From: Acidobacteriota bacterium
GTDB taxonomy: Bacteria; Acidobacteriota; Holophagae; Holophagales; Holophagaceae
Assembly: GCA_005788175.1 (NCBI GenBank)
Contig: SXYX01000008.1
Location: 1-64,000, forward strand
DNA length: 64,000 nt
Direction: 5' to 3'
Positions 44,986-53,524 of the stretch are shown piece after piece; the stretch's first letter is position 1; each line of letters opens with the position of its first letter. Position numbers and translations under genes: made by a program. The notes under the pieces were generated by a model. That model was not told the origin of the DNA. It searched no databases and saw only the letters and a program-made list of their open reading frames with translations.

Positions 44986-45372
44986 ATGAAAAAAATCCCT
45001 GATATTGATGATCCAGGAGGCTGGAGATGGGTTCTCGTGGCTCTGCTCTTACTGGAGAGACTCTCCGCAAAATATGGATTTCCCTTAGATGACACTTGGC
45101 GAAACGTCGCTGCATGGGAATTCACCTTCTCAAACTTATGGACTTGGTCTGGCCTTATTCCTCTCCCCTTTTTACTGCTTAAAAAAAGAAGTGGTGGCTG
45201 GTTATGCGCACTTTCAACGACCTTGCTGTTAATACGAACCTGTATTCCTCTAGCCGGTGAGTACCCTGCCACAGGGGCTGTTTGGACTTTATTCCCTATT
45301 GCTTTATCGATGACATTTATTTTTTTATATGACCAATCTTTTTGGCCAATTGATAAAAGGAATACGCGTTAA
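44986..45372 (+). CDS. small membrane protein of unknown function (128 aa)
   Basis: From ATG 44986 the product reads MKKIPDIDDPGGWRWVLVALLLLERLSAKYGFPLDD, then three or four hydrophobic stretches and a short polar end. I do not recognise it. The track start at 44878 lies antisense within the symporter gene and is rejected. It precedes the desaturase by 33 bases, same strand. Confidence 0.55.
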   Translation: MKKIPDIDDPGGWRWVLVALLLLERLSAKYGFPLDDTWRNVAAWEFTFSNLWTWSGLIPLPFLLLKKRSGGWLCALSTTLLLIRTCIPLAGEYPATGAVWTLFPIALSMTFIFLYDQSFWPIDKRNTR

Positions 45373-45405
45373 TATTGAGCCTCAACCTTATTTTATAGAG
45401 AGTAT

Positions 45406-46536
45406 ATGAATAGTCGTTGGAATCTACTTAATACTTATTTCCTTTTGGGGACCTTAATTGCTTCTATTGTTTTGGTTCCTCTTCATCTGTATCTAAACGG
45501 ATGGGTGTGGTCTGAATGGGTAGCCTGCCTTATCATGGTCTTTCTCATTGGCACATCTATCAGCGCAGGCTATCATCGCCTCTTTGCTCATCGATCTTAT
45601 AGAGCATCGGCTCCTATTCGTCTAGCATGGCTCATCATGGGCGCGGCAAGTTTTCAAAATTCAGCTTTGAAATGGGCAAGCGATCACCGTATCCACCACC
45701 AATTCTCCGAAGACACAGAAAAGGATCCTTACCCAATTTCTAAAGGGTTTTGGCATGCGCATTGGGTGTGGGTCATGCAGGGCGAGGAAAGATCTATTAC
45801 TGGTGTCGGCGATCTTGAAAAAGATCCTCTCGTAATGTGGCAACATCGAAATCACTTTCTAGTTGGGGGTGCCTTTGCGATTCTTCCCCTTGTATATGGA
45901 GTAGCAACGGGTAATTTTTGGGGCCATCTCATTGTTGCAGTCTTGTTTCGTATTGTTCTCAGCCACCACACTACCTTTCTTATCAACTCTATGGCTCATT
46001 GGTATGGATCAAATACTTATTCGAATCGAGAAACTGCCAAAGATAATTTTCTACTAGCTCCCATCACTTTTGGAGAGGGTTTCCATAATTTCCACCATAC
46101 GTGGCAATGGGATTATCGTAATGGCGCACGATGGTACCAGTGGGACTCGACTAAATGGATTTTAAAATGCTTGAGCTGGACGAAACTTATCGGTGATTTA
46201 AGAACCGTCTCTTTTGTTGAAATGGAAAAGGCTAAGGTGATAGCACTTCAGGAGCGTCTATTGGTCAAACTATCCAACACTAAACCTGATTTAAAACAGT
46301 CTCTTGAGAATAAACTCATCAATGCAAAAGAGCGTCTCTTAAATGGCTTGGTGGTGGTGGATCAATATCGAAAACAATATAAGGACTTAAAGGCCCAGTC
46401 CAAAAAAGATCCTCTTACATTTGCTCAAAGCAAAGTTGATTGGAGTCTCAGGTTATCTAAAGAAAAACAAGCTTTACGATCCGCATGGCAGCAGTGGCAT
46501 GAGGTTAAAAGGGAAATACAGGTCAACCTTGGATAG
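45406..46536 (+). CDS. membrane fatty acyl-CoA/acyl delta-9 desaturase
   Basis: Three histidine boxes are in place: HRLFAH (57-62), HRIHH (94-98) and HNFHH near 227. The hydrophobic pairs around them are those of stearoyl-CoA desaturase-type di-iron enzymes. It introduces a cis double bond into saturated acyl chains in the inner membrane using oxygen. The last roughly 105 residues are a charged helical extension (KVIALQERLLVKLS onward) of unknown role. It implies an aerobic lifestyle. Confidence 0.9.
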   Translation: MNSRWNLLNTYFLLGTLIASIVLVPLHLYLNGWVWSEWVACLIMVFLIGTSISAGYHRLFAHRSYRASAPIRLAWLIMGAASFQNSALKWASDHRIHHQFSEDTEKDPYPISKGFWHAHWVWVMQGEERSITGVGDLEKDPLVMWQHRNHFLVGGAFAILPLVYGVATGNFWGHLIVAVLFRIVLSHHTTFLINSMAHWYGSNTYSNRETAKDNFLLAPITFGEGFHNFHHTWQWDYRNGARWYQWDSTKWILKCLSWTKLIGDLRTVSFVEMEKAKVIALQERLLVKLSNTKPDLKQSLENKLINAKERLLNGLVVVDQYRKQYKDLKAQSKKDPLTFAQSKVDWSLRLSKEKQALRSAWQQWHEVKREIQVNLG

Positions 46537-46599
46537 CCGGTAGTTTAGATCCTAGGTACATTGTGGGATTATTAAGTGTGAGAAGCCAAGGAGGTGTCT

Positions 46600-48012
46600 A
46601 TGGCCCAATTTGATTTGATCGTTATTGGTTCAGGTCCAGGAGGTTATGTAGCGGCCATACGTGCAGCCCAGTTAGGTCTCTATACAGCATTAGTTGAAAA
46701 AGATTCTGGGCTCGGGGGCACTTGCTTATGGAGGGGCTGTATCCCCGCCAAGACCTGGCTAGAAAGTGCCCATCGATATGAGCAAATGGCTACATTGAGT
46801 GAGTTTGGGATCGCAGATGTCGATACCTCTAAGATGAAAGCTGACTTGAATGCAATCATTGCGCGCAAGAGCAAAATTGTGAACAAGAATGCCAAAGGTA
46901 TTGAATTTCTAATGAAGAAAAACAAAATTACCCTACTTAAAGGTTTCGGAAAGTTAATGGGCTCAGGAAGAGTTGAAGTCAAAGGCGAGACAACTGAAAT
47001 ATATACGGCCAAAAAAATAATCCTTGCAACAGGATCGGTACCACGTGAACTTCCTGGACTTGAAGCCGACGGCCAATCTATCTTGAATAGCGATCACATC
47101 CTCGATCTCAATATTTTACCTTCTCACTTAGTAATCCTTGGTGGAGGAGCTATTGGTGTTGAATTCGCTTCAACATTTGCTCGTCTAGGTGCAAAGGTTA
47201 CCCTTGTTGAAATAGCAGATCGTCTGTTACCCATCGAAGACGAATCAATTGGAGTTGAGCTATCTAAAATATTCACACGATCTTATAAAATTGACTGCAA
47301 AGTAAAAACAAAAATTACGTCTGTAGAAAAGAAAGATGGGTCGGTTTTGTGTAAACTTTCAGGAGAAACTAAAGAACAAATTAAGGCGAGCCATGTTCTA
47401 ATTGCTGCAGGTCGGACGCCTGTGACATCTAAAATCGGTCTTGAATCAACTCGTGCTAGAACCGAAAAGGGTTATGTCGAAGTTAATGAGTTCATGCTAA
47501 CCGCAGAGGAAGGCCTTTATGCCATAGGAGATATTGTGAATACACCTTGGCTCGCGCACGTTGCCTCTGATGAGGGAATTCTGGCGGCAGAGCATGCAGC
47601 TAAATCTTTAGGTAAAGCCATTGAGCCGCATCCAATCAACTATGTCCGAGTCCCAAGTTGTGTATACTCCGACCCCGAAATAGGCTGTATTGGACTTTCG
47701 GAGCAAAAAGCAAAGGACCTGGGTTATCCGGTAACCGTGGGTCAATTCCCTTTTATGCCCATGGCAAAAGCGAATATCGTAGGTGAACCACATGGTTTCA
47801 TCAAAATCGTTTCAGAATCTAAGTATGGAGAAATCCTGGGTATTCATATTATTGGTCCAAAAGCTACCGAGTTAATTGCATCTTCTGTTGCCCTTATGGC
47901 GGGTGATGTGACAGTTCAGGCTTTAATCCACACCATGTATCCTCATCCGACACTCAACGAAGCGTTCCCTGAAGCGGCTCGAGCTGTGCATAAACAATCA
48001 ATTAACATATAG
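46600..48012 (+). CDS. lpdA: dihydrolipoyl dehydrogenase (E3)
   Basis: The 470-residue flavoprotein has the FAD motif IVIGSGPGGYVAA and the redox disulfide GGTCLWRGCIPAK (Cys42, Cys47). GGGAIGVEFAS is the NAD site and HPTLNEAFPEA the catalytic His-Glu. ATG 46600 has AGGAGG at 5 bases, better than the track start two codons upstream. It reoxidises lipoamide in pyruvate, 2-oxoglutarate or glycine-cleavage complexes; no E1/E2 genes are adjacent. Confidence 0.95.
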   Translation: MAQFDLIVIGSGPGGYVAAIRAAQLGLYTALVEKDSGLGGTCLWRGCIPAKTWLESAHRYEQMATLSEFGIADVDTSKMKADLNAIIARKSKIVNKNAKGIEFLMKKNKITLLKGFGKLMGSGRVEVKGETTEIYTAKKIILATGSVPRELPGLEADGQSILNSDHILDLNILPSHLVILGGGAIGVEFASTFARLGAKVTLVEIADRLLPIEDESIGVELSKIFTRSYKIDCKVKTKITSVEKKDGSVLCKLSGETKEQIKASHVLIAAGRTPVTSKIGLESTRARTEKGYVEVNEFMLTAEEGLYAIGDIVNTPWLAHVASDEGILAAEHAAKSLGKAIEPHPINYVRVPSCVYSDPEIGCIGLSEQKAKDLGYPVTVGQFPFMPMAKANIVGEPHGFIKIVSESKYGEILGIHIIGPKATELIASSVALMAGDVTVQALIHTMYPHPTLNEAFPEAARAVHKQSINI

Positions 48013-48024
48013 TAGACTAGATCT

Positions 48025-48474
48025 ATGTTGCATTGGTCTCAGCCTTCGATCACTTGCCAGCAATGGCTTCACAATTATGCGAGCGACCATCGTCATCCCA
48101 CGAACCATGTGATTCATTGCTTTGGGATCCCCTTAATCTATATGTCTTTGGTGGGTCTTCTTAACACAGTAGACCTCAATGGCTACAGGCTTGGTAATTT
48201 AGGCTTAATTGGAGTCGTAATTTTCTATCTCATACACGATGCCAAGGCCTCTATAGGCTTGGGCTTCTTTATGCTTGTGTCAAGTTGGATCTCCGGTTTA
48301 ATCGGATGGATTTCATGGGGATTGATCTTTATTTTGTCATGGGCGATTCAGATCATTGGGCATCGCGTATACGACAAAAATAATCCTTCAACTTATAAAA
48401 GCCTTATCTATCTCTTGGTAGCTCCTCTTTACCTGATCAGCCCTTGGATTCATAAGCGTCGAACAGAGTCTTAG
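48025..48474 (+). CDS. Mpo1-like (DUF962) membrane protein
   Basis: The 149-residue product shows WLHNYASDHRHPTNHVIHCFGIPLIYMS near the start and WAIQIIGHRVYDKNNPSTY later. This places the conserved histidines of the DUF962/Mpo1 family, whose yeast member is an Fe(II)-dependent 2-hydroxy fatty acid dioxygenase. About four membrane segments lie between. It is 12 bases after lpdA and may share its transcript. Confidence 0.82.
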   Translation: MLHWSQPSITCQQWLHNYASDHRHPTNHVIHCFGIPLIYMSLVGLLNTVDLNGYRLGNLGLIGVVIFYLIHDAKASIGLGFFMLVSSWISGLIGWISWGLIFILSWAIQIIGHRVYDKNNPSTYKSLIYLLVAPLYLISPWIHKRRTES

Positions 48475-48583
48475 TCCGAAATAAAATGAATAAACGAAGC
48501 TTACATCACTCGAACCTAAATATGGTACTAGGAATTTATTTAGAATATGAAGCTTTCGCTAATGAAGTAAATTGGAGTTTATT

Positions 48584-49111
48584 TTGAAATTTAGGCCTAT
48601 TGTAGAGACCGAAATTAAGTTTAGGGTACCAAGTGTCCAAGAGGCTAGAAAGCAACTACGCACTTTAGATTTCCAAATTCTTGTCAAGATGCAGAATGAA
48701 AAAACGGTCATTTGGGATAAGCAAGGATCGCTTAAGGAAACAGATTGTGTATTGCGACTGAGAGACTATAACAAAAAAACAACTTTGACCTTTAAGCAAG
48801 CTAAAGTAAAACACCCTTATTTAAAAATCCGTCCCGAGGCGCAGACGATTGTCGATGATCGACAGAATACAGAGCAAATTCTGATTTGGCTTGGCTTTGA
48901 GCCTGTTATGACGATGGTTAAGAATCGTGAAATTTGGCAGCGTTCGGAGCTTATTGCTTGTTTGGATGAAACACCTTTTGGTTCATTTATGGAACTTGAG
49001 GGAGAGCCTCATGCAATTAAACTTGCTATGGAAACTCTTTGCACTGATAACTCGCGTATAGAGTCCAGGGGCTATCCTAGTTTATTCAAAGCACACGCCG
49101 TCAGAGATTAA
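48584..49111 (+). CDS. CYTH-domain protein, CyaB/class IV adenylate cyclase-like
   Basis: The ExExK signature ETEIKF (Glu8, Glu10, Lys12) opens a triphosphate-tunnel fold with VLRLRDY, TLTFKQ, and ACLDETPFGSFMELEG. The family includes class IV adenylate cyclases and thiamine- or inorganic-triphosphatases; the activity is not decided. The start is TTG 48584, which has GGAG at 6 bases; the track TTG is inside that ribosome site. It has its own upstream gap and a bidirectional terminator after it. Confidence 0.82.
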   Translation: MKFRPIVETEIKFRVPSVQEARKQLRTLDFQILVKMQNEKTVIWDKQGSLKETDCVLRLRDYNKKTTLTFKQAKVKHPYLKIRPEAQTIVDDRQNTEQILIWLGFEPVMTMVKNREIWQRSELIACLDETPFGSFMELEGEPHAIKLAMETLCTDNSRIESRGYPSLFKAHAVRD

Positions 49112-49212
49112 TTTTATAGGTATCCAACATAATCTGTAAGCATTTCTCCCAAGACCCTTTCAATCTTGATTCCTTTTGAATTTGATTACTGATAAAAAAC
49201 ATTTTTAGGAAC

Positions 49213-49238
49213 ACAAAAGGCCCGATTGGGCCTTTTGT
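49213..49238. terminator. bidirectional intrinsic terminator
   Basis: ACAAAAGGCCC-GATT-GGGCCTTTTGT forms an 11-bp stem whose arms end in T-runs on either strand. It would stop the CYTH gene from the left and the small ORF from the right. Confidence 0.8.
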
Positions 49239-49280
49239 TGTCTTGATGTATGTCGTTTTGTGTCTTTAAAATCGCAAAGA

Positions 49281-49442
49281 CTACTTCTTACCTAAGGTGT
49301 CTTGCCAACGGGCAGCGGCTAGACCTAATATGGCTAGAAACATCCCTTTTTCTGGCGGAAGACCAAAACCTGCAAAACTAGCGAGCGCTATTGCGTAGGC
49401 GGCGTGCTCTAAGACACTAAGTAGTTTTAAAACATTTTCCAT
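49281..49442 (-). CDS. 53-residue hydrophobic small protein
   Basis: This ORF is below the track cutoff. It begins MENVLKLLSVLEHAAYAIAL, has a hydrophobic stretch, a PPEKG turn, a second hydrophobic stretch and the end WQDTLGKK, so it looks like a two-helix membrane hairpin. The ATG is preceded by AAGGAG at 7 bases and the ORF is followed by a terminator, which argues that it is real. Function is unknown; I recognise no family. Confidence 0.55.
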   Translation of the reverse strand: MENVLKLLSVLEHAAYAIALASFAGFGLPPEKGMFLAILGLAAARWQDTLGKK

Positions 49443-49468
49443 AAAATATCTCCTTGGGATGGATCCCT

Positions 49469-49523
49469 AAAAAAAGATAACACACATAATCTCTCAAGCG
49501 TATGTTGAGAGAAAATTATGTGT
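49469..49523 (-). terminator. long hairpin with U-tract downstream of rplQ
   Basis: On the minus strand ACACATAAT..CTCTCAA pairs with TTGAGAGATTATGTGT (16 bp, one 3-base bulge, loop CATACGC), followed by TTATC and seven T residues. It is the best candidate terminator of the ribosomal protein cluster, yet lies directly upstream of the 53-residue ORF. Confidence 0.65.
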
Positions 49524-49551
49524 AAATTACTTGTTGAATCTTTACTCCTAT

Positions 49552-49593
49552 AACGCTACAAAGGCCCAAATAAATATGGGCCTTTGTAGCGTT
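49552..49593. repeat. 17-bp perfect inverted repeat after rplQ
   Basis: AACGCTACAAAGGCCCA and its exact complement flank an 8-base loop, 14 bases past the rplQ stop. No T-run follows on either strand, so it may be an RNA-stabilising or processing hairpin rather than a terminator. Confidence 0.75.
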
Positions 49594-49606
49594 TCTACAC
49601 CTATAC

Positions 49607-50005
49607 TTAATCGGCTTTTTCTTCCTTAACAACCTCAGCCGGCAAAGCGTAATCTACTAGTTCAACCAAAGCTACATCTGCTGCATCACCGAGCCGATGT
49701 GATCCTTTAATAATACGGGTATACCCCCCAGGACGATTTTGGAATCGACTTATGAAATCTGAACCAAATATTTTTTTTACGACTTCTTTATTTCCTAAAC
49801 GAGAGAGAGCTAGCCGACGATTGGCTACGGTGTCTTCTTTCGCTAAGGTAATGAAGGGTTCAATAAAAATACGTAATTCTTTAGCTTTAGGTAGGGTAGT
49901 TTCAATACGCTCATATTTTATAAGCGCAATTGCTAAATCTTTCATCAAAGCCTTGCGCAGATTACTTCCTCGACCCAGACGACGACCTGCCATATTGTGA
50001 CGCAT
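49607..50005 (-). CDS. rplQ: 50S ribosomal protein L17
   Basis: The 132-residue product begins MRHNMAGRRLGRGSNLRKALMKDLA and has the KELRIFIEPFITLAK segment of L17, with an acidic tail. GGAG precedes the ATG. It is the last gene of the cluster, after rpoA, and is followed by two long hairpins. Confidence 0.96.
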   Translation of the reverse strand: MRHNMAGRRLGRGSNLRKALMKDLAIALIKYERIETTLPKAKELRIFIEPFITLAKEDTVANRRLALSRLGNKEVVKKIFGSDFISRFQNRPGGYTRIIKGSHRLGDAADVALVELVDYALPAEVVKEEKAD

Positions 50006-50029
50006 AACAACTCCAGAATATTAAAACTT

Positions 50030-50998
50030 TTAAACTTCTGTTTCTAAACGCATACCAAGAGAAAGACCAATTCGACTAAGTTCATCCTTGATTTCTTGCA
50101 AAGATTTCTTGCCAAAATTCTTTGTTTTCATCAACTCGGATTCTGTTCGAACAACGAGATCTCCAATGGTAGAAATCATGGCGTTTCGTAAACAATTATT
50201 GGCTCGTACAGATAGTTCAAGTTCTTCAACAGGTTTACTAAGCCAAGAATTACTTTCGGCTGCTAACGTAGCAGGGGCCGATTCAATTTCTTGGAAATCT
50301 TCGTCCTGTCGAACAAAAACCAAGTAGTGTTCGCGGAGAATCATTGAAGCATCCGATAGGGCTTCACGAGGTGACACAGTTCCGTTGGTCCAAATCTGAA
50401 GGACTAATTTTTCATAATCAGTACTCTGACCTACACGGGCAGGTTCGATCATGTAATTAACTCTCGTAATCGGGCTATGATTGGTATCCATCGGAATATA
50501 TCCCAGTCCGAAACTATCGTTGTGATTGCGATCCGCCGAAATAAACCCTCGACCTGAGCTCACGATCATTTCAACTTCGAGTTCTCCATCTATACCAAGA
50601 GTAGCGATATAAATATCGTTATCGAGTATCTCAACGTTCTGGTTTGTCTGGATAGCAGAAGATTTAATCACACCTTCACCTTTGGCAGATAGCGTGATTT
50701 TTTGTGATTCAGATCCATGAAGTCGAAGAGGAATAGTTCGAAGATTTAAAAGAATATTAGTGACATCTTCGTGGATGCCTTGAAGTGTTGAGAATTCGTG
50801 CTGAACACCTTTGATCTTGACGTTTGTAATGCCTGCGCCTTGAATAGAGCTCAAAAGCACGCGTCGTAAACTATGTCCGACCGTAGTAGCAAAACCCCGT
50901 TCAAAAGGAAAAGCAACGAATTCGCCATACGAATCGTTCTCACCAGTCAGTGTGGTCTCAGAAAAACGAGGACGTTGAAAATCAATAAGACTTAGCAT
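50030..50998 (-). CDS. rpoA: RNA polymerase alpha subunit
   Basis: The N-terminal assembly domain ([28 protein letters not shown]) and C-terminal DNA/activator-binding domain ([38 protein letters not shown]) are complete. ATG 50998 with AGGGG at 5 bases is preferred to the track GTG two codons earlier, giving 322 residues. Position between rpsD and rplQ is standard. Confidence 0.97.
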   Translation of the reverse strand: MLSLIDFQRPRFSETTLTGENDSYGEFVAFPFERGFATTVGHSLRRVLLSSIQGAGITNVKIKGVQHEFSTLQGIHEDVTNILLNLRTIPLRLHGSESQKITLSAKGEGVIKSSAIQTNQNVEILDNDIYIATLGIDGELEVEMIVSSGRGFISADRNHNDSFGLGYIPMDTNHSPITRVNYMIEPARVGQSTDYEKLVLQIWTNGTVSPREALSDASMILREHYLVFVRQDEDFQEIESAPATLAAESNSWLSKPVEELELSVRANNCLRNAMISTIGDLVVRTESELMKTKNFGKKSLQEIKDELSRIGLSLGMRLETEV

Positions 50999-51011
50999 GG
51001 GCACCCCTTAG

Positions 51012-51644
51012 TTATTTGCTGTAGAGCTCAACGATGAGCTGTTCGTTAATTTCGAGCGTGATGTCTTCACGCGTAGGATTTGCGAGTACTTGACCCTTGA
51101 AGGCCGAAGGATCGAGAGACAACCATTTGGGAATACCCCGACCTGCAGCTACTTCTAAGTTAGCTTTAACCGTTTCGTTATTTTTAGCTTTGTTTCCAAG
51201 TTCTACGGCTACGCCAGGTTTAACTTGAAATGAAGGGACGTCGACGCGTTTACCGTTAACCATGACATGGCCGTGCATCACCATTTGACGAGCAGCAGTA
51301 CGACTCGGTGCAAAGCCCAGGCGATAGATTACATTATCCAATCGACTTTCTAAGAAAGACAAAAGATTGTGACCCGTCACGCCCTTACGAGCGTCGGCTT
51401 TAGCAAAATAAAGTCGAAATTGTTTTTCGAGCACGCCGTAAATACGTTTCACTTTTTGTTTTTCTCTCAGCTGAAGCGAGTAACCCGTTGGCTTCTTGGT
51501 TTTAGCTGCACCATGTTGTCCAGGTACAGTACCCTTACGCGTTTCAAAAGAGCAGCGTTCTTTAAAGCAACGATCACCCTTAAGATAGAGCTTCATGCCC
51601 TCTCTTCGGCAAAGTCGACAAACTGCATCAATGTATCGAGCCAT
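51012..51644 (-). CDS. rpsD: 30S ribosomal protein S4
   Basis: The 210-residue product begins MARYIDAVCRLCRREGMKLYLKG with a CxxC and a further Cys pair, the zinc-binding form of S4. FLESRLDNVIYRLGFAPSRTAARQMVMHGHVMVNGKRV is the S4 RNA-binding domain. S4 nucleates 30S assembly and often represses this part of the operon. Confidence 0.96.
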   Translation of the reverse strand: MARYIDAVCRLCRREGMKLYLKGDRCFKERCSFETRKGTVPGQHGAAKTKKPTGYSLQLREKQKVKRIYGVLEKQFRLYFAKADARKGVTGHNLLSFLESRLDNVIYRLGFAPSRTAARQMVMHGHVMVNGKRVDVPSFQVKPGVAVELGNKAKNNETVKANLEVAAGRGIPKWLSLDPSAFKGQVLANPTREDITLEINEQLIVELYSK

Positions 51645-51653
51645 AATTTTCTC

Positions 51654-52064
51654 CTATACTCGTCGGCGCTTAGGTGGACGACAACCGTTGTGGGGGATAG
51701 GCGTAACGTCACGAATACTAGTCACAGCGATTCCAGCTGCATTGATAGCCCGAATAGCGCTTTCACGACCAGCTCCAGGACCGCTTACACGAACGTCCAC
51801 AGATCGGACACCGTGCTCCTTAGAGGCTTCAGCGGCGATTCCTGAAGCAACCTGAGCAGCGAAGGGAGTTCCTTTACGGGTGCCACGGAATTGTTGATTT
51901 CCGCTTGAGGCCCAACAAAGGATATTACCCATGGGGTCTGAAAAAGAAATAATTGTATTGTTAAAAGAAGCTTGAATATGAGCAATGCCATGAGGAACGT
52001 TTTTCTTTTCTTTCTTTTTAACGTTCTTAGTGCCTGAGACCTTATTCATTGGTGTTTTAGCCAT
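51654..52064 (-). CDS. rpsK: 30S ribosomal protein S11
   Basis: The 136-residue product has [50 protein letters not shown] and the basic end [11 protein letters not shown], all S11 hallmarks. It has a short Lys-rich N-terminal extension. Three bases separate it from rpsM. Confidence 0.96.
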   Translation of the reverse strand: MAKTPMNKVSGTKNVKKKEKKNVPHGIAHIQASFNNTIISFSDPMGNILCWASSGNQQFRGTRKGTPFAAQVASGIAAEASKEHGVRSVDVRVSGPGAGRESAIRAINAAGIAVTSIRDVTPIPHNGCRPPKRRRV

Positions 52065-52067
52065 AGA

Positions 52068-52445
52068 TTAAACCGTCGCTTTCTTGGCGCCTGCCACAGT
52101 CTTGCGCTTACCTTTACGAGTGCGGGCGTTGGTATGGGTACGTTGACCACGAACAGGAAGTTTTTTACGATGCCTGACGCCTCGATAAGCTCCAATATCC
52201 GTGAGACGTTTTATATCTAAATTAATGTCCTTACGTAAATCTCCCTCAACCGTTTCGGAATCAGTAATCACTTTTCGGATGGAGCCAATTTGAGCCTCTG
52301 AAAGATCTCGAACTTTAATACCATAGTCCACGCGCGCACGATCCAAAATACGATGTGCTTTAACGCGACCAATACCAAAAATGGAGGTCAGTGCAATTTC
52401 AATTCGTTTTTCAACGGGTAAATCGACGCCTGCAATACGAGCCAT
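52068..52445 (-). CDS. rpsM: 30S ribosomal protein S13
   Basis: The 125-residue product begins [34 protein letters not shown] and ends with [31 protein letters not shown], the S13 head and tail. AAGGAG precedes the ATG. It sits directly downstream of rpmJ. Confidence 0.97.
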   Translation of the reverse strand: MARIAGVDLPVEKRIEIALTSIFGIGRVKAHRILDRARVDYGIKVRDLSEAQIGSIRKVITDSETVEGDLRKDINLDIKRLTDIGAYRGVRHRKKLPVRGQRTHTNARTRKGKRKTVAGAKKATV

Positions 52446-52454
52446 AGTTTCTCC

Positions 52455-52571
52455 TTAACCCTGACGTTGCTTATGTTTGGGATTTTTCTTACAGATAATT
52501 CGAATCACGCCTTCGCGCCGAACGACCTTGCAGTACTCACATATTTTCTTAATGGAAGGTCTAACTTTCAT
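52455..52571 (-). CDS. rpmJ: 50S ribosomal protein L36
   Basis: This 38-residue gene is too short for the track. The product starts [21 protein letters not shown] and ends [13 protein letters not shown], the zinc-ribbon form of L36 with the CxxC...C...H ligands. Its location between infA and rpsM is the usual one. Confidence 0.95.
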   Translation of the reverse strand: MKVRPSIKKICEYCKVVRREGVIRIICKKNPKHKQRQG

Positions 52572-52655
52572 AATGCATACTCTTTAAAGACTGGTTTCGC
52601 CGGGGAAGACCCCCAAACACTGTTGCCCAGAAACCGCGGGTCAACAGCTGTTGTA

Positions 52656-52874
52656 CTATTTAAATCGAAAAGTGATACGACCGCGAGTGAGGTCGTAAGG
52701 TGTGACTTCCACGAGGACTTTGTCTCCTGGAAGGATGCGAATAAAGTTTTTCCGCATTTTCCCGCTGATGTGTGCAAGAACCTGGTGTTTGTTCTCCAAT
52801 TCGACACGAAAAACAGCATTGGGGAGAGCTTCTACCACTCGAGCTTCGAGCTCTATGGCTTCTTCTTTACTCAA
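52656..52874 (-). CDS. infA: translation initiation factor IF-1
   Basis: The 72-residue OB-fold protein reads [20 protein letters not shown], with [32 protein letters not shown] and [13 protein letters not shown]. The start is TTG overlapping the adk stop as TTGA, with GGAG at 5 bases. No map gene lies between adk and infA. Confidence 0.95.
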   Translation of the reverse strand: MSKEEAIELEARVVEALPNAVFRVELENKHQVLAHISGKMRKNFIRILPGDKVLVEVTPYDLTRGRITFRFK

Positions 52875-53524
52875 TGGGTCTCCGTGAAAAGGGTTAGAAG
52901 GGACTGAAAGACATCTTCGGATTTTCTATTTCCATTGAAGGGAATGAAATCCGGAGAAGTTTTATAAAAATTGAGAAGGGGGGAAAACATAGTATTAAAT
53001 TCGCCCATGCGCTGTTTAAATGATTCCGCAGTATCATCTGATCGGTGCGTCAAGGTACTGCCGCAAAGATCACAAACGCAAGAGACTTTAGAGGGTTTAG
53101 TATCTAGATGAAAGATGGCTCCGCAAGCTGAATTACTACAGACGCGACGACCAACGACTCTTGACTCTAGGACCTCTTGGGGGACCTCGACATTTACCAC
53201 CCGTCCCAACTGGTGACCCTCTTGGACAATAAAGGCCTGAAGGGCTTCAGCTTGTTGTAAAGTACGGGGGTATCCGTCAAACAAAACATCCTGGGTTTCG
53301 CTTTTAAGTCGATCAAAAACGAGTCCATTGATGGTGTTGTCGTCCACCAACTTACCCTCGGCCATAATGGTTTTAACCTTCTGGCCAAGGACTGTCCCTT
53401 TCGAGACAGCGTCTCTCAGAATATCACCCGTAGACAGATGTAACAAAGGGAAATTACCTATGAGGCGCTTGGCCTGGGTACCCTTTCCTGACCCTGGGGG
53501 GCCTAGAAGGATATGGATTTTCAT
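52871..53524 (-). CDS. adk: adenylate kinase with zinc-type lid
   Basis: The P-loop [14 protein letters not shown] opens the protein. [15 protein letters not shown] is the AMP-binding part and the lid carries Cys residues in [11 protein letters not shown] and [10 protein letters not shown], suggesting a structural zinc site as in Gram-positive-type enzymes. It interconverts ATP, AMP and ADP. The start overlaps the secY stop (ATGA), as expected for the secY-adk pair. Confidence 0.95.
   Translation of the reverse strand: MKIHILLGPPGSGKGTQAKRLIGNFPLLHLSTGDILRDAVSKGTVLGQKVKTIMAEGKLVDDNTINGLVFDRLKSETQDVLFDGYPRTLQQAEALQAFIVQEGHQLGRVVNVEVPQEVLESRVVGRRVCSNSACGAIFHLDTKPSKVSCVCDLCGSTLTHRSDDTAESFKQRMGEFNTMFSPLLNFYKTSPDFIPFNGNRKSEDVFQSLLTLFTETH

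Larger units (their letters stand above)
49112..49606. other. 495-bp region between convergent gene sets
   Basis: This gap separates the CYTH gene (plus) from rplQ (minus). It holds a bidirectional terminator, a 53-codon minus-strand ORF, and two long inverted repeats near rplQ. I see no other gene or RNA in it. Confidence 0.6.
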
